Part shown: piece by piece, positions 24,159 to 32,304 of the stretch | Layout of the letters: each line of letters starts with the position of its first letter | Numbering within the stretch: the first letter of the stretch is position 1 | Source: Lysobacteraceae bacterium NML07-0707 | GTDB taxonomy: Bacteria > Pseudomonadota > Gammaproteobacteria > Xanthomonadales > Xanthomonadaceae | DNA length: 32,304 bases | Assembly (NCBI GenBank): GCA_002798295.1 | Contig: NWQT01000003.1 | Coordinates: 1-32,304, forward strand | Direction of reading: 5' to 3' | Translations under genes and position numbers: made by a program | The notes under the pieces: generated by a model | The model's input: only the letters and a program-made list of their open reading frames with translations | Told to the model about the DNA's origin: nothing | The model's database searches: none

Positions 24159-24368
24159 ATCCAGAGGGCATAGGGTGGCAAATCGGAAAATTTCATGCAG
24201 ATAACTTGCTCTGGCAAGTTCGTCATCAACTCTTGTATTCATATAGCACCAGCAAACAAAACGACGAGATAGTGATCCCCTAACTCCCATCCGGCCCGGG
24301 CATGGCCTTGCCCCAGCAGGCGAAACAGTCAGCAAGTCGGGCTTCTCTATCTGGCAATACGGCCACAA
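24159..24368. other. Gap between IS481 relic and RND operon, with one hairpin
   Basis: No convincing gene. A perfect 7-bp stem with a 4-base loop, AACTTGC (24203-24209) and GCAAGTT (24214-24220), is present without a clear T tract. It lies about 150 bp beyond the last RND gene and could help end that transcript. A minus-strand frame from 24242 (MNTRVDDELARASYLHEIFRF) looks protein-like for about 34 residues and then runs into the IS481 relic; it may be a gene remnant. Confidence 0.3.
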
Positions 24369-27300
24369 CTACGCTGCTGGCGTCAGCGCTGCCGGTTTGT
24401 GGCCGCTGCCGCGGGCGCGTTGCCACAGGGCTTGGCTGCGGATGCGCCAGTCGTCCAGTAGCGCGTAGATGGTGGGCAAAAAGAGCAGGCTGACCACGGT
24501 GGAGAAGGCAAGGCCGCCGGCGATGGCGCGTGCCATCGGGTAGTAGCTGGGGCCTTCGCCGGCCATGCGGGTATCGCCGATGGCGATTGGAATCATGGCA
24601 AGGATGGCGGTGCCCATGGTCATCAGAATCGGGCGCAGGCGCTCGCGGCTGCCGGCCACCAGCGCTTCGGTGCGGCTCAAGCCTGCGCGGCGCTGGTTGT
24701 TGATGTGCTCAATCATCACGATGCCGTTGTTCACCACCACGCCCATCAGCACCAGGATGCCAATCAGCGCCATGATGTTGAAGTCGGTGCCAGTCAGCCA
24801 GAACAGCCAGTACACGCCAAATACCGAGAACACCACGCCGCTCATGATGGCGCTGGGGAACAGCAGCGACTCGAACACCGCCGCCATCACCACATAAATC
24901 ATGATGAGCGCAATGATGAGGTTGAACATCATGCGATTACCGGCTTCTTCGCCGTCAAAGACATTGACCGAATCAAAGCTGTAGTGATAACCGGCAGGCC
25001 AGGCGACCTTGTCCAGCACGGCCTGCATCGCCTGGCGCGCTTCAGGCGCAGTGCTTTCTGGCGCGGCCTTGGCGCTCAGGGTGAGCGTGGTCTGGCGGTT
25101 GGTATGGGTGATGATGTTGGCCGCAGGCTGCGGCTGCATGCTGACCAGTGCCGACAACGGCAGTTCGCGGCCATCCTGCGCTTTGACGGTAAAGGCTTGC
25201 AGCGCCTGCCAGGTGGTGTGGTTGGCATCGGCAAAGCGCAAGGTGACTGCGACCTCGCTATCGCCCTGGCGCATTTCCCGCAGTGGCTGGCCGCGCAGGG
25301 CGATGCCGACAAAGCCTGCTACCTCCTGGGCATTGAAGCCAAACGCGGCGGAGCGCTCACGATCCACGCGCAGCAAAAGCTCGGTATTGCGCTCGCCCAT
25401 CTCCACGCGCACATCGCGCAATTCGCTGCGGCGCTCAAGCATGGGCAGGATGTCGGCGGCCAGCTCGTTCAGGGTCTGCGTGGAGTCGCCCACCAGGCGT
25501 ACTTCCAGGGTTTGCATCTGCGCCTGTCCGCCCTGCCCGCCTTGCCAGCCCATGCTGAAGGTGGCCATCGCCGATTGCGGCAGGTCTTTGCGGATGGCCT
25601 CGGTGATTTTGCTGGTGGTCTGCGCATCCACCTCATCGCCCAGATCCAGATGGATACCGGCACCGCCGCCTTCGCCAAAACGGGTGGAGATTTGCTTGAT
25701 GCCGTATTCCTCGCGCCGCGCCTCCAGATGCGCTTCCAGGCGCAGCATTTCCTGACGCATCTGCGCAAGGCTGTAGGCATCGTTCCACTGCACGTTGACA
25801 TAGGCGCTGCCCGATTCCTCACCGCCGAACATATCGCTCTTGGTTTGACTCATCGGTATCAGGCTAAGCAGCGATACCAGCACGATGACCGCGACCGAAA
25901 TGCGCCGGTGCGCCAGCGTCCAGCGCAGCAGCTTTTCGTAGCGCAGTTGCAGGCCATGAATCAGGCCGCGGCGCTGTTGCAGCAACGGCGGGCTTTTCAG
26001 GCGTGCGGCCAGCATCGGAATCAGGCTGACGGCCACCAGCCAGGAGGCCAGCAAGGACACGCTGATGGTGAAGGCAATCTGCGCCAGGTAAATGGAGATG
26101 ACATTGCGCTCGCCAAACAGGTTGGGCAGGAACACCATGCAGCTGCTGAGCGTGCCGGCCGAAAGCGCAATCGCCACATGGCGGGTGCCGAGCATGGCGG
26201 CCAGGCGCGGATGTTGGGGTGTTTTCTCGCGCTCTTGCCAGATTGACTCCACCACCACCACGGCGTTGTCCACCAGCATGCCGATGGCCAGCAGCAAGCC
26301 CATCATCGACAGCACATTGAGACTCAGCCCGGCGAAGTACATGAAGCCCAGCGTCATCACAAAGCAAATCGGGATGGACAGTGTGACCATCAGCGTCGCC
26401 GCCCAGTCGCGCAGAAAAAAATACAGCACGATGACCGAAAGCATCAGGCCAATGGCGCCGGCCTCGGCCAGCGACAGCAGCGACTTCAGCACCGCCTCGC
26501 CCTGGTCTTCGACCACGCGCAGATGGATATCCGCCTGTCCGCTTTGCGCATTGATGGCGGCGATTTCCGCCTTCACCGCACGCGAGACTTCCACCAGATT
26601 GGCATCGCGCTCCTTGAATACTTCCAGCGTCACCGAAGGCCGCCCGTCCAGGCGGCGTTCACTGCGCTGCTCAACCGGCTTCAGCTTGACCTCGGCGATA
26701 TCGGCAAGCGTGGTGCCACGCGCATCCAGCCGCAGGCTGCGCAGCGCCTGTAGCGAATGCAGCTCGCCCAGCGGCTGCACCCGGAATTTTTGCAGGCCAT
26801 TGTCGATTTCACCTGCGGAGACGGAAAAATTGACGCGCTGCAACTGCGCGGCCAATGCGTTCAGGCTGATGCCGTGGGCATTCATGCGCTCGGGCGATAC
26901 CGCGATTTCCACTTCATTGGCCGGGGCGCCGAAGATTTCCACCTTGGCAACACCGGGGATGCGTTGCAGGCGACGCTTGTAGGTGCGCTCGATGCGCTCG
27001 TATTCGCCAGTCAAGTCCAGCGTCTGGCTGGACAGGCGCAGGCGCAGCATGGCCTGGTCGGCGCTGGACCATTTGAACACCATGTAGCGGCGGAAATCAT
27101 CGGGCAAGTCACTGCGTATGGCATCGATGCGCTCGCGCGCCTCGGCACTCGCCAGGGCAATGTCCCGCCCCCAGTCGGAGAACGCCACGAATACCCCGGC
27201 GCTTTCCGCGCTGGCATTGCCTTGCAGGCTTTTCACGCCTTTCATGGTGGCCAGCGCTTCTTCTGCCGGACGCAGCAGGTTGCGCTCGTTCTCCTCCGGG

Positions 27301-27464
27301 GTGCTGCCGGCATAGGGCAGCATCACGTACAAAAACGGCGCCGAGACATCCGGCATCGCTTCCAGCGGCAGACGCACGGCGGCAATCAGCCCGACCACCA
27401 CCATCGACACGAACAGCATGATGGTGGTCACCGGGCGGCGGATACTGAGCCGGGCCATGCTCAT
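24369..27464 (-). CDS. RND efflux permease (second of two)
   Basis: This is a 1031-residue inner-membrane RND pump with the standard 12 helices and two large periplasmic loops. The N-terminal RRPVTTIMLFVSMVVVGLIA helix and the EAMPDVSAPF block are typical. In helix 4 the relay reads LVDNAVVVVES, with Asp399 retained and Asn400 in place of the second Asp of AcrB (408). In helix 10 Asn912 of VVVNNGIVMIE occupies the AcrB Lys940 position. This residue pattern occurs in a large HAE-type branch and is not by itself loss of function. The start overlaps the first permease's stop by 4 bases (ATGA). It probably pairs with that permease and the MFP; export substrate is not predictable. Confidence 0.93.
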   Translation of the reverse strand: MSMARLSIRRPVTTIMLFVSMVVVGLIAAVRLPLEAMPDVSAPFLYVMLPYAGSTPEENERNLLRPAEEALATMKGVKSLQGNASAESAGVFVAFSDWGRDIALASAEARERIDAIRSDLPDDFRRYMVFKWSSADQAMLRLRLSSQTLDLTGEYERIERTYKRRLQRIPGVAKVEIFGAPANEVEIAVSPERMNAHGISLNALAAQLQRVNFSVSAGEIDNGLQKFRVQPLGELHSLQALRSLRLDARGTTLADIAEVKLKPVEQRSERRLDGRPSVTLEVFKERDANLVEVSRAVKAEIAAINAQSGQADIHLRVVEDQGEAVLKSLLSLAEAGAIGLMLSVIVLYFFLRDWAATLMVTLSIPICFVMTLGFMYFAGLSLNVLSMMGLLLAIGMLVDNAVVVVESIWQEREKTPQHPRLAAMLGTRHVAIALSAGTLSSCMVFLPNLFGERNVISIYLAQIAFTISVSLLASWLVAVSLIPMLAARLKSPPLLQQRRGLIHGLQLRYEKLLRWTLAHRRISVAVIVLVSLLSLIPMSQTKSDMFGGEESGSAYVNVQWNDAYSLAQMRQEMLRLEAHLEARREEYGIKQISTRFGEGGGAGIHLDLGDEVDAQTTSKITEAIRKDLPQSAMATFSMGWQGGQGGQAQMQTLEVRLVGDSTQTLNELAADILPMLERRSELRDVRVEMGERNTELLLRVDRERSAAFGFNAQEVAGFVGIALRGQPLREMRQGDSEVAVTLRFADANHTTWQALQAFTVKAQDGRELPLSALVSMQPQPAANIITHTNRQTTLTLSAKAAPESTAPEARQAMQAVLDKVAWPAGYHYSFDSVNVFDGEEAGNRMMFNLIIALIMIYVVMAAVFESLLFPSAIMSGVVFSVFGVYWLFWLTGTDFNIMALIGILVLMGVVVNNGIVMIEHINNQRRAGLSRTEALVAGSRERLRPILMTMGTAILAMIPIAIGDTRMAGEGPSYYPMARAIAGGLAFSTVVSLLFLPTIYALLDDWRIRSQALWQRARGSGHKPAALTPAA

Positions 27465-30400
27465 GATGCGCCTCCTTCCGTCTCAAGCGCGTCCGAGAGG
27501 GCGCGGTTTTCCGCATGCTCGCGCTGCGCGCGCGCGGCGTAATCGGCATCGGATTTGCGATCGAGCAGGTCATACATCACCGGGATGACCAGCAGCGTCA
27601 GCAAGGTGGAGACAATCAGCCCGCCAATCACGGTGATGGCCATGGGGCTGCGCACTTCCGCGCCCTCACCCATGGCGAGAGCCAGCGGCAAGAAGCCAAA
27701 CAGGGTGCAGGCGCTGGTCATGACAATCGGCCGCAGGCGCGAGCGCGCGCCCTCCAGCAAGGCCTGGCGCTTGGGCAGCCCGGCAATGCGCAGCTGATTG
27801 ACCCGATCCACCAGGATGATGGCGTTTTTGGTGACCAGCCCGACCAGCAGAATCAGGCCGATGAATACCACCACCGAAACCGCGTGGCCGGTGAGGAACA
27901 ATGCCAGCACCGCGCCCACCAGCGCCAGCGGGATGGTGAACAAAATCACGAACGGATGCAGCAGCGACTCGAACTGCGAGGCCATCACCAAATACACCAG
28001 AAATACCGCCAGCGCGAAGGCAAACAGCAAGGAGCGCAGCGAGCCTTCCAGCTCCTCGCCCTGGCCGCCAATGGCAAGGGCGATGTCTGCACCCAGCGGT
28101 TTTTCGGCCACCATGCGCTGCACCTCGGCCATCGCCGTACCCAGGTCGATGCCGTGCAGATTGGCCGATACCAGCGCCACCCGCGCCTGGTCGGCGCGAT
28201 GGATTTCCGAAGGGCCGTGACCTGCCTCCACTTCCGCCACCGCAGAGAGCCGCAGTGGCGTGCCGCTACCGATATTCACCAGCAGGTTGCGGATATCGTC
28301 AACGCTGCTGCGCTGGCCTTGCTCGGCACGCACGCGCACATCAATCTGCCGCTCGCGCAGGTGATAGCGGGTAGCGACTTCACCGCGTATCTGCTTGACC
28401 ACCGCATCGGCAATCTGCCGGGTGGTCAGCCCCAGGGCGGCGGCACGACTCTGGTCAAAATGGATCCGCACTTCCGGCCAGCCCTGCTCCACCGTGGTTT
28501 TGACATCGGTGTAATGCGGATGCGCGCGCAGGCGCTCGGCCAAATCGCGGCCAGCGGCCTCCACGCTTTCAAGACTGCTGCCGGAGATTTCGATTTCCAG
28601 CGGCGCGGCCAGTGCAAACAGTTCCGGGCGGCTGAAATCCACCGCCACGTCTTTCTGCCCGGCAAGGCTTTGCCGCAGGCGCTCGCTCAAACGGCTCTCC
28701 AGCGCCGCACTGCCGCCGTTTTCCATCACGATGCTGAGCTTGGCGATGTTCTCGCCGCTGTCGGCGGGATTGGCATCGAGCCGCGTACCGCTGCCGCTGA
28801 CCCCGTACAGCGCACGCACGCCCTCGGCCTTGCCATGTTCGGCCTGCAAGCGCTGCAACAGCGCATCGGTTTCGCGCAGCGGCGTGCCCGGCGGCAGTTT
28901 CACCGTCATTTCAAAGCGCTCTTGCGCCAGTTGCGGAATCAGGTCGGTGCCCAGGCGCGGCAGCATCCACATGCTGATGGCAAAGGCGATGGCGGCCAGC
29001 AACAGCACCTTGCCGGGATAGGCCAAAGCCTTGGGCAATAGCTGCAAATAGCCGTTTTCTGCGCGTGCATAGGGGCGCATCGCCAAATCGCTGGCGCGCT
29101 GCATGATGGGCGATAGCAGCCGCACGATGAGCCGCCATGCGCGCACCAGCAGCCAGGCAAAGGCATAGGCCAGCGCCGGAATCAGCCCCTTGATGCCGCG
29201 CCCGGCGAGCACCAACGGCTTGCGCCAGCCGCGCACTTCACGCTGTGCGGCAGGCGGCAATGGCTCGTCCGGAAATTCCAGCGGTGCACGCGCCTTGAGC
29301 GAGGAGAGCATCGGAATCAGCGTCATCGACACCACCAGCGAAACGGCGATGGCAATCGCCACGGTCAGCGCCTGGTCGCGGAACAATTGCCCGGCGATGC
29401 CTTCGACAAACACCAGCGGCAAAAACACCGCGATGGTGGTGAGTGTGGACGCCACCACGGCCAGGCTGACCTCGCGGGTGCCGGCTATCGCTGCCTGCAA
29501 TACGCCAAGGCCGCGCTCGCGCGCCTTGGCGATGGATTCGAGCACCACGATGGAATCGTCCACCACCAGCCCGGTCGCCAGTGCCAGACCGCCCAGCGAC
29601 ATCACGTTCAGGCTCAGATCCAGCTGCCCCATGAAAAAGAAGGTGGTGATGATGGACACCGGTAGCGACAACGAAATCACGAAGGTGCTCCAGCCATCGC
29701 GCAGGAACAGGAAAATCACCAGCACCGCCAGCGCACCGCCAAGCAGCGCATCGAATTTGACATCGGCGATGGCGTTGCGGATGAAGCCGGACTGATCCTC
29801 AATGATGGTCAGGCTGACATCCTGTGGCAGTTGTTTGCGGATGGTCGCCAGCGCCTTTTCGATCTCATCGGCAGTGGCCACGGTATTGGCATCGCCCTCT
29901 TTGTAGATGGCAAGCTCTACTGCCTCTTGACCGCCCAAGCGGATAATCGCCTCGCGCTCCTTGTAGCCCTGCGTGACCTGCGCCACGTCTTTCAGCCGTA
30001 CCGGCAGGCCGCCACCGGGCGCAGCCTGGCTGCCGCCGGTGGCCGATTGCACCGAAGCGGCTGCCGACATCGCGGCGGCATCGCCACTGGCCGCAGCCAC
30101 CCGCGCCATTTGCGCCGCGGCGCTTTCGGCCTCGCCCCCGCCGCTGCGCTGGCTGGTCAGGAGCAGGTTTTCAATATCTTCCACCGTGGCGAACTGGTTG
30201 ACGGTGCGCACCAGCCAGCGCTGGCTGCCATCTTCCAGCCGGCCGCCGGAGAGATTGACGTTTTCCTGTTGCAGGCGGCTGATGACCGTCTCCAGCGGAA
30301 TATTGAGCGCGGCCAGCCGCTGCGGGTCGATATCCACGCGGATTTCATCTTCCAGCCCCCCGGCAACCTTGACCGCGGCCACGCCCGGCACGGTTTCGAG

Positions 30401-30910
30401 CTTGCGCTTCAAATCATCATCGGCATAGCGGCGCAGTCGCGGCAGGCTGCCGCCTGCTTCGCTACTGGAAATCACCAGGCGCATGATCGGCGCAGTGGAC
30501 GGATTGAAGCGCAACAGCGTCGGTGGTTTGGCCTCCAGCGGCAGTTGCAGCGCTTCCATCTTGTCGCGCACTTCCAAGCTGGCCTTGTCCATGTCGGTAC
30601 CCCAGGCAAAGGCCAGCACCACATCGCTCTGGCCTGTGCGGGAGACGGATTTGAGCTTGCGCAGGCCGCGCGCCACGCCCACGGCTTCTTCCACCGGGCG
30701 GGTAATCAGGGTTTCGATTTCCGCAGGCGCCGCGCCAGTGTATTCGGTGCGAATGGTGAGCGTGGGATAGCTCAAATCCGGCAACAGGTTGACCTTGAGG
30801 CCGCTCAGGGCAATCAGGCCAAACAACACCAGCGTCAGGGTCGCCATCAGCACGGTGACCCGGCGACGGGTGGAAAATTCCACCCAGTCAAAACCGCTTG
30901 CCATTTTCAT
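27461..30910 (-). CDS. RND efflux permease (first of two, enlarged)
   Basis: This 1149-residue RND permease is about 100 residues longer than AcrB. A GGAGG Shine-Dalgarno 6 bases before the ATG at 30910 fixes the start. Helix 4 keeps both relay acids (Asp451, Asp452 in VVDDSIVVLES) and helix 10 keeps Lys1028 (VTKNAIILVD), so it should be fully proton-driven. The extra length lies in two places. One is an Ala/Gly/Ser-rich insertion of about 50 residues in the first periplasmic loop (about 280-330, with AESAAAQMARVAAASGDAA). The other is a longer, partly hydrophobic linker between helices 6 and 7 (about 560-640). It follows the MFP gene by 13 bp and overlaps the second permease. Confidence 0.93.
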   Translation of the reverse strand: MKMASGFDWVEFSTRRRVTVLMATLTLVLFGLIALSGLKVNLLPDLSYPTLTIRTEYTGAAPAEIETLITRPVEEAVGVARGLRKLKSVSRTGQSDVVLAFAWGTDMDKASLEVRDKMEALQLPLEAKPPTLLRFNPSTAPIMRLVISSSEAGGSLPRLRRYADDDLKRKLETVPGVAAVKVAGGLEDEIRVDIDPQRLAALNIPLETVISRLQQENVNLSGGRLEDGSQRWLVRTVNQFATVEDIENLLLTSQRSGGGEAESAAAQMARVAAASGDAAAMSAAASVQSATGGSQAAPGGGLPVRLKDVAQVTQGYKEREAIIRLGGQEAVELAIYKEGDANTVATADEIEKALATIRKQLPQDVSLTIIEDQSGFIRNAIADVKFDALLGGALAVLVIFLFLRDGWSTFVISLSLPVSIITTFFFMGQLDLSLNVMSLGGLALATGLVVDDSIVVLESIAKARERGLGVLQAAIAGTREVSLAVVASTLTTIAVFLPLVFVEGIAGQLFRDQALTVAIAIAVSLVVSMTLIPMLSSLKARAPLEFPDEPLPPAAQREVRGWRKPLVLAGRGIKGLIPALAYAFAWLLVRAWRLIVRLLSPIMQRASDLAMRPYARAENGYLQLLPKALAYPGKVLLLAAIAFAISMWMLPRLGTDLIPQLAQERFEMTVKLPPGTPLRETDALLQRLQAEHGKAEGVRALYGVSGSGTRLDANPADSGENIAKLSIVMENGGSAALESRLSERLRQSLAGQKDVAVDFSRPELFALAAPLEIEISGSSLESVEAAGRDLAERLRAHPHYTDVKTTVEQGWPEVRIHFDQSRAAALGLTTRQIADAVVKQIRGEVATRYHLRERQIDVRVRAEQGQRSSVDDIRNLLVNIGSGTPLRLSAVAEVEAGHGPSEIHRADQARVALVSANLHGIDLGTAMAEVQRMVAEKPLGADIALAIGGQGEELEGSLRSLLFAFALAVFLVYLVMASQFESLLHPFVILFTIPLALVGAVLALFLTGHAVSVVVFIGLILLVGLVTKNAIILVDRVNQLRIAGLPKRQALLEGARSRLRPIVMTSACTLFGFLPLALAMGEGAEVRSPMAITVIGGLIVSTLLTLLVIPVMYDLLDRKSDADYAARAQREHAENRALSDALETEGGAS

Positions 30911-30923
30911 GCCTGGCCTCCGC

Positions 30924-32048
30924 TTAGTTATTGGCAGGCTGGGCAGGCGCCGAGGTCTCAGCCGTGGGCGCAGTCGTCGTACCAATCACCTGCACCGGGC
31001 TGCCTTCGCGCAGTGCGCTCTTGCCGGCAATCACCACCTGATCGCCCACAGCCAGCCCCTTGCGCACTTCCAGATAGCCATCTTCGCTATGGCCGGTTTC
31101 AATCACCACGCGCTCGGCCTTGCCATCGCGCACCACATATACGCTGGCCTCGCCGCTTTCATCCAGCAGCGCACTGCGCGGAATCGCCGGCACTTGCAGG
31201 CGTTGCTCGTACTGGATGGACAGCCGCCCGAACATCCCCGGTTGCAGGCTGCCCTCACCGGCAAAACCGGCAATCACCCGAAAGGTACCGCTGCCTGCGT
31301 CCACCACCGGCGCGATGCGCTGCACCTGCCCGGTAAAACTGCGCCCGGGCAGCGCGTCCACGTGCAATACCACCGGCTGGCCTTGCTTGATGCGGTCAAT
31401 CTCGCGCTCGGGAACATTCAGCGTGGCCTCCAGTCGCGAGGTATCGACAATGCGGAACACCGGCGAGTTGATTTGCACGAAGTTACCGGGCTTGATCGAC
31501 TTGCTGGCAATCACCCCGGAAATCGGCGCCTGCACCGTGGTGTAGGACAGCTCCAGGCGCGCCATCTGGTTGGCGGCGCGGGCGTTCTGCAAATCAAAGC
31601 GCAATTGGTCGACATCGTTGGCGCTGACCAATTGCTGCTCGGCCAGTTGCGCCGCGCGGCGATAATTGGCTTCCAACTTGGCCACTTGGGCATTGGTTTG
31701 CGCCACTTGCAGGCTGGCACGCGCGCCATCAAGGCGTGCCAATGGCTGCCCGGCCCGCACGGCCTGGCCTTCTTCGGCCAGCACCTGCAAAGCCACGCCA
31801 GAAGTCTTGGCCGCCACCTGTGCCTCGGCACGCGCCTCCAGCGCGGCCGTACCTACATGGCTGGCACTCAGGTTGCGACGCGCCACCGTGGCGGTTTCCA
31901 CCACCACGGCCTCGATTTTTGTCTCGGTTTGGCTGTCCTTTTTGTCTTCTGCCGAAGGCGCTTGCGAACAGGCCGCAAGCGCCAGTGACACGGCAATGCT
32001 CAAAACCAAAAGACCCGGATGAGAAATTTGCTTGCGAAAGGCTGGCAT
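30924..32048 (-). CDS. RND efflux periplasmic adaptor (membrane fusion lipoprotein)
   Basis: This 374-residue adaptor links RND pumps to an outer-membrane channel. The signal peptide ends in lipobox LAAC, with lipidated Cys27. A first lipoyl/barrel-sandwich half follows (VAAKTSGVALQVLAEEGQAVRAGQPLARLDG, about 77-107). A coiled-coil hairpin runs from about 108 to 168, then comes the second lipoyl half (TTVQAPISGVIASKSIKPGNFV), a beta-barrel (about 205-285) and a membrane-proximal domain. A Pro/Ala/Thr-rich tail ends the protein. It is the first gene of the RND operon, with promoter DNA limited to about 130 bp before an IS3 element. No outer-membrane factor gene is in the window, so TolC or another channel must be supplied from elsewhere. 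Confidence 0.94.
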   Translation of the reverse strand: MPAFRKQISHPGLLVLSIAVSLALAACSQAPSAEDKKDSQTETKIEAVVVETATVARRNLSASHVGTAALEARAEAQVAAKTSGVALQVLAEEGQAVRAGQPLARLDGARASLQVAQTNAQVAKLEANYRRAAQLAEQQLVSANDVDQLRFDLQNARAANQMARLELSYTTVQAPISGVIASKSIKPGNFVQINSPVFRIVDTSRLEATLNVPEREIDRIKQGQPVVLHVDALPGRSFTGQVQRIAPVVDAGSGTFRVIAGFAGEGSLQPGMFGRLSIQYEQRLQVPAIPRSALLDESGEASVYVVRDGKAERVVIETGHSEDGYLEVRKGLAVGDQVVIAGKSALREGSPVQVIGTTTAPTAETSAPAQPANN

Positions 32049-32177
32049 GGGAAAACTCGACTGGGATGTTATTGGGTGTTGTACAAAAGTAAATCACCTT
32101 TGCCCGCTGCAGACAGGTGCCAAAGGTCATGGCACGCAAGTTTGTGCGCCGCACATAAAATCGGCAACAGGTCAATA
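32049..32177 (-). promoter_or_regulatory. RND operon upstream region bordered by an IS
   Basis: These 129 bp lie between the adaptor start and the IS3 terminus. No clear sigma-70 promoter or palindromic operator can be picked out with confidence. The original upstream neighbour, often a TetR-type regulator in such operons, is not visible because the IS occupies the next position. Confidence 0.4.
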
Positions 32178-32304
32178 TGAACTGACCCCCAAAACTTGGA
32201 CAGTTACGGGTTAAGTGTTCGAGGCCTGAGTCCGGTACTGCACCGGGCTCAGGCCTTTGAGTTTTGTCCTGATACGCTCGTGATTGTAGTAGTCCATATA
32301 TTCG
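32178..32304 (-). mobile_element. IS3-family insertion sequence, terminal part (runs off the window)
   Basis: The element end begins with TGAACTGACCCCCAAAACTT, a terminal inverted repeat style common in IS3-family elements (IS150-like branch). It starts with the TG dinucleotide conserved at IS3 tips. Inside lies the C-terminus of the transposase. The other end is outside the window, so the target duplication cannot be checked. It differs in sequence from the IS3-family element at the left edge. Confidence 0.85.
32211..32304 (-). CDS. IS3-family transposase OrfB, C-terminal fragment (cut by window edge)
   Basis: About 30 residues are visible: EYMDYYNHERIRTKLKGLSP and then VQYRTQASNT before a TAA at 32211-32213. 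The YYNHERIR...LKGLSPVQYR pattern is the conserved tail of IS150/IS3-type integrases that follows the catalytic Glu helix. The gene points toward the RND operon, so read-through transcription from the IS would enter that operon in the sense direction. Confidence 0.88.
   Translation of the reverse strand, partial: EYMDYYNHERIRTKLKGLSPVQYRTQASNT

Noticed and set aside
24063-24368. 101-codon minus-strand ORF over the IS481 relic
   Set aside because: Half of it is antisense of the transposase; only a short internal stretch looks protein-like, so it is noted as a possible remnant rather than a gene.
24705-26246. Long plus-strand ORFs opposite the RND permeases, also 27515-29041 and 29831-31336
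   Set aside because: Antisense shadows of unmistakable RND genes, with His/Gln-rich translations and no motif.
1-32304. CRISPR arrays, tRNA or rRNA genes
   Set aside because: No regularly spaced repeats, cloverleaf with TTCAA-type arm, or rRNA-like stretch was recognised on either strand by eye.

Overview
The window looks like a chromosomal segment of a gammaproteobacterium with roughly 58-62% GC, most plausibly in the Xanthomonadales (Lysobacterales). This is an inference from three things: the cmk / rpsA-ihfB-lapB-polysaccharide gene-galU order, the 41-residue zinc-ligand-poor L36, and a filamentous prophage whose chromosomal junction carries a dif-like XerC arm of the kind I recall from Xanthomonas filamentous phages. 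No rRNA, tRNA or CRISPR array was seen.

Layout. (1) 1-2382: the end of an IS3-family element, then the early region of a filamentous (inovirus-like) prophage. On the minus strand lie two small overlapping ORFs, a replication initiation protein and an ssDNA-binding protein truncated by the IS. A divergent plus-strand HTH/membrane regulator follows, and the prophage ends at a dif-like Xer site (about 2355-2382). (2) 2434-4702, minus: an RsiV/DUF3298-type lipoprotein, a cold-shock protein with terminator, a GNAT acetyltransferase and a rhomboid protease. (3) 4843-10949, plus: a secreted M14 metallocarboxypeptidase, then a fatty-acid beta-oxidation operon (TetR regulator with a palindromic operator, FadN-like bifunctional enzyme, thiolase) closed by a terminator. 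(4) 11003-19417, minus: csaA, galU, a WbpM/CapD-like dehydratase, a WecA-like initiating transferase, lapB, ihfB, then rpsA and cmk. The envelope-polysaccharide genes are tightly coupled, with three 4-bp ATGA overlaps. (5) 19546-23329, plus: rpmJ, a small exported protein, then agmatine deiminase, N-carbamoylputrescine amidase and a TraB-family membrane protein. (6) 23330-24368: an AT-richer scar with a broken IS481-family transposase. (7) 24369-32048, minus: an RND efflux operon (membrane fusion lipoprotein and two different permeases), with a second IS3-family element about 130 bp upstream of its first gene.

How the genes work together. Region 4 joins the building of nucleotide sugars and the lipid-linked initiating sugar (galU, WbpM-like, WecA-like) with LapB control of LPS synthesis, all downstream of a ribosomal/nucleoid-protein locus. 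Region 3 is a self-contained, probably autoregulated acyl-CoA degradation operon. Region 5 holds the two-step agmatine-to-putrescine route. Region 7 is a drug/solvent or metal efflux unit lacking its own outer-membrane channel.

The most interesting parts are the IS-broken inovirus sitting at a dif-like site, including a regulator ORF that crosses the junction into host DNA, the tandem RND permeases with different proton-relay residues, and the absence of lapA between ihfB and lapB. I did not find a clearly new multi-gene system. The two small inovirus ORFs and the junction-spanning regulator are the least characterised pieces.
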